The notes under the pieces are model-generated. The model saw only the letters and a program-made list of their open reading frames with translations. It did no database searches and was not told where the DNA came from. Of a stretch of 64,000 bases of DNA, positions 1-9,458 are shown piece by piece; the stretch's first letter is position 1; each line of letters begins with the position of its first letter. This DNA is from Celoporthe dispersa (taxonomy: Eukaryota; Ascomycota; Sordariomycetes; Diaporthales; Cryphonectriaceae): contig WAID01000010.1 of the NCBI GenBank assembly GCA_016584495.1, positions 62,001-126,000 on the forward strand, given 5' to 3'. The position numbers were made by a program, and so were the translations under genes.

Positions 1-1317
1 CTCGTGGGCGGTATACATAGCCAACTTGCCCCACGTGTCCTCAGCCTGCTTGACCACGGGATGGTCGCCCTTGACGGCATATTTGATGATGGCCTCCCTC
101 GTTGTCTTGTTCCTGGTCGACACGAGTTTCCGGTCGTTGACCCGTGTCTCGAGGGCGCGCTCGACTTGCTCCCTGGACTTCTGCTCGATGTCCTCCGCGG
201 TGCCGCGCTCGTTGTATGCCTTGACAAACGCCGCCCAGTCGTCGCCGTATTTCTTCTTGCCCTTCTCGATGATCGCGTCGTGCTTCTTCTGCACCATCTT
301 ATCCGCCCTGCCAGGGGAGAGCATCATCCTCACCCCCTTCTTCTGCTCCATGCTCGAGTACAAGATCGGCTGGCCTGCCGACAGCCACCTGTTCACGTCT
401 TTCAGCTCAAAGGTAGACTCGGCCTCCTGGAACCCTCTGCCTCCACCCATGATTCGCATGCTGCGCACCGCAATCTCCGTCTGTCCGATCGCCGTGTTCG
501 TGGCCACCGCAGGACCCCAGCCGATCAGCGACTCAAGCGTCATCGACGGCCTGTACGGCCGCTCGACGCCTCCGGCCTCCATCGTCGCCACATACTTCTG
601 GACCTCCTCGTCCATCTGTTCCAAGCCGGCCTCGGTAGTTTCCTGCTCGCGCGGCTTCTTGTCCTCCCTCTTCCGCTGCCGTGGTGGTCCTCGGCCCCTA
701 CCAGCTCCGGTCCTCGGCTGTTGGCCTCCAAAACGCTGTCCGCCGCCTAGACGTTGTGGTCGGAAAGAGCCAGGGGCACCGGGGCGTCCTCCAGGACCTG
801 GTCTGTTTCTGCGGGGCGCGCCTTGGAAGCCGCCGCCACCAGCTCGGCCTGCAAAGAGAGGCACAAAGCCCGACGAGCCTGGTGCAGGCCTGTCACCACC
901 GCCACCGCTGCCAGTTAGATGTGCTGGTGGGCTGACGAGCCGAGGTGCGCCGTCTGTGCGTCGCGGGAGGCTCTTGAGGTTGATGACATTTCCCTGTTGG
1001 CCCAGCCCGGGCGGGCGAGAGAGGGTCGCGGGGCGTGCGCCCAGAGTGCGGCGGATGTCAATTGGTCTGCGGCCACCCTGCTGCGAGGGGGCTGATGACG
1101 ACGAAGACGACGGGGCGCCAGGGCTTCTGCTGCTCATGGCACCGAGGGCCGAGGCGGCTGCGACGGATCGCTTGTATCGTGTGTTGTTGTTGCTGCTGCT
1201 GCTGCTGTTGTTCGCGTCATCATCGCTGCGTCGTGTCGTAGTCGAGAAGGGTCGCTGTCGGATGGATTTTGCTTTGACGCTGCGTCCGAGGACGAGGCGC
1301 GCCGCTTGTCGGGGCAT
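1..1317 (-). CDS. Predicted mitochondrial protein, C-terminus cut by window edge
   Basis: One uninterrupted reading frame of 439 codons runs from ATG at 1317 to the left edge with no stop, so the C-terminus lies outside. The first 30 residues are rich in Arg and Ser with no acidic residue, as in a mitochondrial presequence. A Ser/Asn tract follows (the CAG/CAA-like repeat near 1177-1210), then a Gly/Arg/Pro-rich region (about residues 110-200), then a conserved-looking helical, charged part beginning near residue 210 with the segment SMTLESLIGWGPAVATNTA. No transmembrane segment is seen. I suspect a small-subunit mitoribosomal component because of the presequence and RG-rich basic composition, but I do not recognise the family firmly and no enzyme motif is visible. 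No frame break is seen here. Confidence 0.6.
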   Translation of the reverse strand, partial: MPRQAARLVLGRSVKAKSIRQRPFSTTTRRSDDDANNSSSSSNNNTRYKRSVAAASALGAMSSRSPGAPSSSSSSAPSQQGGRRPIDIRRTLGARPATLSRPPGLGQQGNVINLKSLPRRTDGAPRLVSPPAHLTGSGGGGDRPAPGSSGFVPLFAGRAGGGGFQGAPRRNRPGPGGRPGAPGSFRPQRLGGGQRFGGQQPRTGAGRGRGPPRQRKREDKKPREQETTEAGLEQMDEEVQKYVATMEAGGVERPYRPSMTLESLIGWGPAVATNTAIGQTEIAVRSMRIMGGGRGFQEAESTFELKDVNRWLSAGQPILYSSMEQKKGVRMMLSPGRADKMVQKKHDAIIEKGKKKYGDDWAAFVKAYNERGTAEDIEQKSREQVERALETRVNDRKLVSTRNKTTREAIIKYAVKGDHPVVKQAEDTWGKLAMYTAHE

Positions 1318-2247
1318 TGCGCTGAAGCGTCCTTCGAAAGGAGAAAGGGCCGGGGAGGGGTTTGTTGGCTTTGAGGTTGTAGTTCAATTGGGCGCGGCTT
1401 TAGAAAATCATGTCGAAGTTCGAAAGCTCGCGCGGTTGGTTCCGGTCCTGGGGTCCACTTTGGACAGTGCTGAGTGCGCATCCTATACTTACAAGCACTG
1501 TGTCTCAACCACATGCCTACAGATTGTTCATCAGTCTTTTTTCTTACTTCATCTTGGAATCAGGCTCCAGAATTGCATCTCATCTTCCTGCAATATTCTC
1601 GCAATTTTGAAATGTACACGTGTATTCACAGCTACAAACATAATTGTACGCACCTAGACACTTACCGTCAACCAGGTCAAGGTCCGATGTAATTAGCAGG
1701 ACGGATGAATAGATGAGTAGGAGGGGGAAAAATGATATCTATGAAGCTTCTTCAGTCGACAGTACCAGCCCTTCGACCGCTGGTGCTTTGACCAGTGTTA
1801 CATGCTTACATCCTACAAGAAAATTTTCAGAAACGGCGACCGGCTCAGGCAAGGACATCGATCATAGGCTATTTTCAACTTTACCTTCAAGGCTATGTGT
1901 TCTCATAGTGCAGAGATTCTTCATACAGAGAGAAGCTTTACTTAGCAGAGTCGGGGATTCCGTTTATAATTCCGCCATTTGGCCCGTGTGAACCACTCAT
2001 CCAATCCAATCAGGCATTTACTATTATTCCTGGTAAATGTGCCATGTCATTGCCTCGATTGTAGTTTCCTTTTTCCCTAACGGATTCATGGGTCGATTCA
2101 GCATTGAAACGAGGTAGCTCCCCGGACAGGCATCGGTTGTGGTGCCACCTCTTTCCTTAGGTTCGAATAATCTCCGAAGTTAACTGACTTCTGTGAGGAC
2201 ATTTTAAACATGTTGTAGCTAATTCTCCAGTTCCCGTAGCCTTTGTC
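1318..2247. other. Intergenic region, no gene seen
   Basis: About 930 bases between the start of the mitochondrial-protein gene and the stop of the STAND-like gene. Short open frames on the plus strand have no conserved motif and no consistent codon bias. It should hold the promoter of the left gene (its start faces this region) and the 3' end of the right gene. Confidence 0.5.
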
Positions 2248-4149
2248 TTATCCTACCGATCGTCCCTGATCAATGCGCAAGGCGAAGAAATTCTTCTCGT
2301 CCATCTCATCTGTCAAGTCATCAATCTTCCTTGCTATATCCTTCTGGTCCCTGGATGCCACACAAAGCAACTTCACCCTGGCGCTGGTGGATCCAAGGAT
2401 AACATTTCTGGAAAATTCCTTGATGAAGTCCCTCGAAATACGATCCACTCGATCGGCAATGATGTACACCATATCGAATTTCTGCATGACCTCAACTAAC
2501 AACCCACAACCCTCTTTGAAACCTTCGTACGATCTGCTATCCAACTTAAGCAAGCGAGAACGAAGGTCTTCATACCTCTCCACGTCTTCAAGCATGCTCG
2601 AGCCTGCCTCAAGGAGCTGAAGTAGTAGACAAACAATGGCTGACATCGGTTTGATGTTGTCCGGCATATAATCCACTTTCTGACAGTAAAGCTCTGCTAC
2701 GGCAACTCGGGGACCGTCTTCGTTGCTGCGAGCCTCCCGGCGCAATGCGCAAGCGATCTCAACTGATGCTGGAGAAAGCCAGCAACATGATGTCTGGGCT
2801 GCTGCGGTGAGGCCGTTTAGGACAAGCACGCAATTGTACTTACTGTCCTTCCAGTCCTTATATTTCTTCTCCTGGATAAGCATGTCCAGGCAGAACCGAT
2901 CAAGACCTGGTGGGCGATCGAACGCTGTTCTTAGCAGTGTTGAATAGTCGCTGACTGTCCTGTCCGGCTGGATTTGATAGTGCGAGAGCTGCCTTTGCAA
3001 GGCGAGCAGCCTTTCTTTTGAATATTGGTATGCAGTCCTGTTTTATTTGTCAGCATGCTGTCTTCAAAGTTTGTCGGCGGTGGCCCAAACCAGTCATTTT
3101 GGTCTGCACCTGCTGAACGTCTCTGGATAGCCCTTCAAACTGGTTTTGGATGTGGTACACCCTTTTGCTGAGTAGTGTATCCCTTTCTTGCACAATCTGA
3201 ACCATGGCATTCGATATCTCCTTGACCTTTCGTTGAATTAGAAATGGTGGTCTGATGATGGAATCCAGAAGTCGTCCTGTATTGAGGTCTATGTCAGTGT
3301 CAAGCCCTGGTTACACTGGAAACGAGATGGTTAGGCTCACTCCAAGTTGGTCTTGAATAGTAGTCCGTGGCATCTTGCAAGAATTCAATACCAAGCTTGT
3401 AGACCGTCGTAATATAAGTGCTCATCTCGCGCGTGGGATATATCTCCGAGAGTAGAACCATGCGCGAAAATTCGTTCCTCAAATTGAGCATAGCTTCGGC
3501 AATGAGATCTTCTTTCCGTTTCGAATTGATGGCCACCTTTTCAAACAGTCAGAAAGATTGTAGAGCTCGCAAACTCATAGAACGGCGAGAAAGTGTACCG
3601 CGAGAAGCAAGGACAAGGCCGCATAGCCAGCGCCGCCGTAGCCCTGATCAACGCCCTTCATGATCTCAATAATCCCGGAGAACTCTCCTACGAATTTCGT
3701 GAAGTCGTTAAGAAATGAGATGACTTCGTTACTTTTAGTATTCCTGATTTCCCACTGGCGCTGTGTTGACTTGGCCTGTTTCATCTCTTCTTGGATTTGG
3801 CACATAAGCATTGCGTCATCTACTTCTTCGATCCTCTTCTCAGCTATTCCTTTGCTTGCCTGACGGACGCGCTTGATGCTAGTCAACCGTCTCAGCTTTG
3901 AGCCCTTCTCGAGACGGATATTCATCAGAACTTTGTCCCGGGCCTCGTCCGCCGGTGCCAGTGTGTTCCTAGCCGAGTGTTGGCATATGGATTCATCGAA
4001 GGTCCACTAATAATACGGACGACTTACGCCTTTTCTTCATCTGTCCAGGTGGCTTTCTTCCAGAAAGAGACCGAGTCTTTGCGCTGCTGGCTGGTCTTCG
4101 TCTGACCTTTCTCGACAGCGTCGCTGCTCCGAACTGTGGTTGAATCCAT
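2248..4149 (-). CDS. DUF7708-type STAND/NACHT-like protein without repeat domain
   Basis: Five exons: 4149-4028, 3968-3599, 3536-3341, 3276-3091, 3014-2248; predicted 546 aa. The first three introns have clear GT-AG ends and keep phase. The fourth junction (3015-3090) is the least certain: a better-looking acceptor at about 3041 would break the frame. The N-terminal part (about residues 60-230) matches the fungal DUF7708 layout, a helical domain with FTKFVGEFSGIIEIMKGVDQ and a glycine-rich GYGGAGYAALSLL. A coiled coil with VQIVQERDTLLSKRVYHIQ follows, then a degenerate nucleotide-binding part with CCWLSPASVEIA and a Walker-B-like MVYIIADRVDRI. Members of this family are NLR-like proteins; here the chain stops after the sensor region with no ankyrin, WD or TPR repeats. 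It is divergent from the AAA+ gene across 712 bp. Role unknown; intracellular signalling or non-self response is inference. Confidence 0.7.
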
Positions 4150-4861
4150 TTGAGCAATCCGTGTAGCGCCGAGCTCAGTGGAAGGAATCCAAATACAAAT
4201 CTGACAACTCCGAGAAGATGAACTCTTTCATCCTGCAAATCTTACTTACCCCTCACCACAGGCAGATATTTGACCGGCCATCTGCCTGGGCCGAATGAAT
4301 CTTACTCCTCGCCCACCAACCCAAGTTCGTGAGGTAGACTCTCGCAATACAGGCCAATCATGAGTCAAACGGTGATCTGATAGCTTCAGCTCCGTCTTGA
4401 AAGGGTGTTGAGCAGCGCCGTTTTATTTGCTCCCGCGGAAAAGTATGACGTGGCGGTCGCTAGTGTCGCTGATAGGTGAGTTCGGAGGGCCATGCAGCTC
4501 GAGACTGTCAATATCGGGGACGCAGCCTTGCCGAAATCGATCAAATTGTGACACTCCGAGTTACTCTGCTCTGCAATGCCACCACATAGTTCGGCTCGTT
4601 CGGGACGCACTCCGATCAATATTGTTGAGTTACCCAATCAGAGAGTTGTTCTGACTGTTGCCCATATCTAGGGTGTGTCTGGATGTGAAGGGAGACGGGT
4701 TGGAAGTGCCCCAGCCCGTACATATAACTTTCGATGGGGAGGCTCGGGGAGGCTCAGGGAGCCGCAAGTCCCGTATCTCTCTTGTCTTCGAGACTTCTAT
4801 CTTGATCCGTGTCGTGCATACTCCCGCATGTTCTCGTTTCTCCTCGGCCTCCAGTGCAACT
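4150..4861. promoter_or_regulatory. Shared divergent promoter region of STAND-like and AAA+ genes
   Basis: The start codons at 4149 (-) and 4862 (+) face away from each other across 712 bp. A TATA-like CATATAAC lies at 4721-4728, about 135 bp before the AAA+ start. No long repeat or other gene is seen. Co-regulation is inference from the arrangement only. Confidence 0.4.
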
Positions 4862-7614
4862 ATGGCCACTCCGACTCAACCTGACGCTGAATATAGCAAG
4901 GCTGAGGAGACGTTGGAGAAGAAATACATTGCTCTTTTAGAGCAACAAGTCCGTATTCTCGAAGAAAAGCTGGCAGTAAGTGCTCCCAAAGCAAAGAGGT
5001 TGGCGACATCGGACACTGAAACACTTGCAAGACCCAAGAACTCGGATCGCACGGGCCCCGTATCAGCTCGGAAGCCGGGCCAGAACCTGTCTTATATGAT
5101 GGTGAGGCGATTGGCGATAATGCGAATACATCAGATATTAAGAGCGGGATTCAGTACCGCATGAAGCGGTACAACAACGAGGGCTTCCTTGTCGAAGAAG
5201 CGTACGATCCGAAGAAGCTGGAAGGCGCTAAGTTACCTACTGCGAGCGCCGCCGCTACCTTCATGCTGTCCTTCGACTCTCTGAAGAACCACACCGACAC
5301 GGAAATCAAAATTGAGAGTGGACCTGTGCGGAAGATTCTCCAGGAAACCTTAAAGCATTACCCTGGCTACCATTGGGAGAATCCTCGCCTTGGCATCTTT
5401 GCACCTTTCCAGCCCTTGATCCACAACTGGGATGCTTTGAACGAGGTCATCGAAAAGAACCCGGACGATCAGGGCTGCAAGGACCTGAGGGAGATCCTCA
5501 ACGCTATGAGGGCTTCCAAGGAGGTCAAGGAGTACTTCGAGGCTCGAGACTCGATGGACAAACCGGAGATCGACAACTCAGTTGCTTTCGATTTCCTCTG
5601 GACGATCTTTCCCCCAGGCGAGACCATCATCCTCCCAAGCTCTTTCATGAAACAAAAACAGGTCTTCATAGTTCGCGAGGTGTCAGAGGGCACAAGTCAT
5701 CGCGGTGATCGCAAAAGGTACATGGTCATCACCGCCTGGGCCTATGACTGGGATGGCACGCGGCGGAAGTTCAACCGAGTTGCCGTTGACCTCAATATTG
5801 ACTTCTACAAGGGCCAACGGGTGATCACCAGCTTGCCTTGTTATCCTTTGCACTACTATCCTGGAGACCGCGCCAAGCTCGAGCAAGACTTGATCAGACG
5901 AGGAAAACGATTTCGAGATTTGTGTATGCGTCTGGGGGGCAAGCAAATGTTTGAATACGACGGCCTTGCCTACTTCAGAGGGACGGGAGTCCGCTATATC
6001 CATGGGAGTCAGTCAGGTGGACCAGTGAGTCGCACTGTCAAGCCAACACGCCTGACCGCACACTCTTTACTTACAAGGAGGTTAGCCCGATGACGCAAGT
6101 CTTATGCTTCAACTCACACGCTTCCGTCTTGGGCGCTCTATGACCTCCGATTTGACAGGCAAGAGCGGCCGTCAGTTAAACGTGAGACTCGCTGTTCCAT
6201 TCTATTTTCAGCTGCGCTTCTGACGCTATTGCATTCAAGATGAAAGGGCGAGTTATGATCGACTTCGAGTCGTACATCCAACATGGCCCGAGAGAACCCG
6301 TTCCAATGGGCGAACTTACCCTGAATGACGATGAGGATGACGAGTGCCGCTGCACCGTTTGCATGGCTGACGGTGGGCCGAAGGACAACCAGAAGTATGA
6401 TTGGGATGCAAACGATGGGCTCAAGGATGAGAGTTTCCACGAAGAACAGTATCTAATCTGTCCCCCACGCGTGTTGGGGTATCACTTGATGGAGAAAAAG
6501 TGGGTGGAGCTGCTGGTGGACAGTGTTCAGGATATCGAAAAGCCGCAGATCACCAACGCGTTCGACAAACTCCAGCTGCCTCCGAAGAAGAAGACGTTGA
6601 TTCGAGAGCTTGTTCGGAGTCACACAAACGACAAGGCTAAGAACAGCAGCAGCCCGAGGAGTCGAATGAATGACCTGACTAAGGGTAAAGGAGAGGGGTT
6701 GGTCATCTTACTCCATGGCATGTCGACGACTTGGCGCCCTTGACTTGAAGCATCCACTAATGTTCTGTAGGACCTCCTGGAGTTGGCAAGACGTTGACAG
6801 CTGGTAACAAACCTTGTATTTCGTGTTGCTGACCTACTGTAGTCGCGCTAACATGTCCTGAAGAAAGTGTCGCCCAGGTGACAGGAAAGCCGTTGTTTCC
6901 GATTGGGGTTGGAGACGTGACAACCGATCCCTCCTTGGTTGAGAAGAGACTCGAGCAGCTTTTTGAACTCGCGGAGGTCTGGCAAGCTGTCATGCTCTTG
7001 TAAGCGACCCTCGCCGTTACCACGGATCATAAAACGTTGTCTCACAGACTGCAGCGACGAGGCAGATGTCTTCCTTGAAAGCCGAGCCGCAGCCACGGAT
7101 GTAACGAGGGTGGGCTTAGTATCAGGTAAGGGACCGAACCAGCTTGTGATGCAAACATGCATTCGGATAGACCGCTCACCGCGTTGAAGTTTTACTCCGT
7201 GTTCTAGAATACTACCAGGGTATTCTAGTCCTGACCACCAACCGAATCAGGTCCTTCGACATCGCAGTCCAGTCTCGTATCAACCTCGCGATTCAGTTTG
7301 GAGATCTCAGTGAGAGGCAGAAAAAGACCATAGTCAAAAATCTTCTCGAACCTCTGGGCGACGACCTTGTCGAGAACAAGGAAAAGTTGTTGAGGTGGAT
7401 GGGAGACGAAGAAGTGAGCCAGGACTTTTCGGGACTTAACGGTAGACAAGTACGAAATGTCATCTTCTCAGCCGCTTCTTTGGCTGGCAACAGGGATTCT
7501 GGGGGAGAAAATATCTTGAGACTTGATGATGTAAAGAGGATGCTAGAGGAGACAGTCAGTTTCCAGAAACATCTGCATGAGCTAACCAAAGCCGCACGAG
7601 AGAAAAGCGAATGA
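4862..7614 (+). CDS. Fungal AAA+ ATPase with N-terminal coiled coil (DUF7025-type)
   Basis: Eight exons: 4862-4975, 5032-6024, 6086-6181, 6240-6717, 6771-6803, 6843-6999, 7055-7125, 7208-7614; 782 aa, all phases close. Residues 1-38 form a short coiled coil (EEKYIALLEQQVRILEEKLA-like). The middle carries the conserved region of the fungal DUF7025 ATPases (WDALNEVI, YFEARDSMD, FDFLWTIFPPGE, SFMKQKQVFIVRE). The ATPase core has Walker A GPPGVGKT (about 561-568), Walker B LLFDEAD (about 622-628), a sensor-1-like LTTN and SRI in the arginine-finger region. Exon 5 is only 33 nt and encodes the P-loop. It is preceded by an intron starting GCATGT (GC-AG type, 6718-6770, branch CTAAT) and followed by a 39-nt intron (6804-6842). 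Substrate unknown; probably a cytosolic remodelling ATPase. Divergent from the STAND-like gene. Confidence 0.85.
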
Positions 7615-9458
7615 TGGTGCCGTGAGCGACGCGATTTATATTGGTAGCTTTATTGTGTCTACGAAATGCTTGAGGTGCTGAACACGCGAGGAACTATTAA
7701 CTTGCATATGATTCCATCACATTTTATTTGTAGGTTCAATGATTACTTCAATATGTTATCTTGTTAACGATAGTCTGTTCTAGTAGTAATTTCATGTCAG
7801 CGAAATCGGTGAGGAGTCAAGAGAATGTGATTCAATATAACAAATACCACGACAGAGTACTATCAAAGCGAATGAGGATATGGTCATACCTACTGGTGGT
7901 GTCTATAACTCAAGAACACATGGGCTCGTGTGTCACTCGTATGTCACAGAGACTGCGAAGGGGAGAGGAGGGTCTCGAGCGAGCCATCAAAAGGAAGAAG
8001 AGGCCGAACAGATAACTTTACCAGCCAGTTTCAAGCGGATCTTCTATTCTCTAGAGACTCTGCCTTCCTTAAATTACCCCACATAAACAGGAAGGATTTC
8101 TGACTTCAGGCCCATAAGATATAACTGGCTAGCTTTGTGCGCTCTTAGTTCGTCGACGCGTCCATGAGTGCTATGTTCAGCGGTTGGTGGCGTTCCCTCG
8201 TCCACAGTTCCGGCGCTACCTGAAACTCACAGGGCATTCTAAAGGTGTTAAAGGGAAAAAGATAGGTCGGCAGTATTGTCAGAATTCCTAGTGGCTGTTG
8301 CTGTTCTTGCCATTGCCTGTTGTTTACAAGGCTCCTCTATACAGGGGAGCATGGAGGTGAGTAGCGAGACTTCTGGTATTTCCTGCTCCGTATGCTATGC
8401 TTGGATCCGACCAGTCTGAGCAAGGCCCAAGGTCTCCATTGCACAGTATGATCCAGTGATCTGTCACGCACCGTCAGTCAAGACGATGATCAGGGTACGT
8501 TTGAGAGACCCACAAGAGTACCAAAGCAAAAGGCAAAATTCCGAGATTCAGCTCCACTACAGGGCTGTGAACACTGAACAAGCTGGCCTCGTCCGCTGCG
8601 ATGGTAGCACGCGAGATCTAACGAACGACACGCCTCGAAGCTAATCTCGGCGGTTGTGCCTAACGACATGAGAAATACGGCGGCACGGCCGACCTAACAT
8701 CTTTCTATTCTTATGTCCTGTCACCTAGCTTCTGGTTGCCCGACCCCCGAATCCTGGCTTTGGTTCCCAGCATTGGCAGCGCTCTTGTCGAGGGTGTTCT
8801 GGCCGGTCGAAAATGGCGAGTCTAGGCCGCCGAAAACGGCAGCCCAAACAGCAACACACGTACTTTAGGTAAAGAATAAACGTTAGGACGGCTTGAAGCA
8901 TCTCGTTTGTTACCATATGGTAGCTTGGGGCAAGATCAGTCAAACCCTCAATTATTACCGTGGTGGGACGTTCAACTTATCACATCACAAGAAGTTGAAA
9001 AAACTAATGTAAAAGATCACGACAGTTTTCAAAGTGGGAAACCTCTATCCGATCTGTTTCCTGTGTGAAGGCAAATCGTACTCTGACGAATCCATATGAG
9101 AACGGATGGCCTCCAGTATCCTGTCCGTGACCCGAATCTATCCATCCATTGGTAACCATCTAAGTTGGCAATCCCAACATGCCTCTGCTTTGGAAGATAG
9201 AACAAGGAATCATCCAGATGAATCATCCACAATCTTCCTTTCCAAATCCGACTACAGATAGGGCCTTGAGGCTGGAAATGCTGCCAGAACCAAATCCTAC
9301 TACCATCGAGTCACCGAAGCGTTCTGTTAGAATGTCTCTCCCAACGGAGACAGGAAAAACAAGGAAGAAAGCGGCCAAAGTCGACAAAGGGAAAAAAGAA
9401 ATATCGTCCGAGAACTTTGAGGCCTCCACGCCTGACAACGTGAAAACAACAAGGCTTC
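7615..9458. other. Intergenic region, no gene seen
   Basis: About 1.84 kb between two convergent genes. The first part is AT-rich. The open frame at 9179-9472 overlaps the 3' end of the F-box-like gene on the other strand and has no homology that I recognise. No RNA gene seen. Confidence 0.5.

Noticed and set aside
26..1657. 543-codon open frame on the plus strand
   Set aside because: Antisense to the mitochondrial-protein gene; Pro/Arg/Leu-rich composition with no motif, while the minus strand has a presequence and conserved-looking domain.
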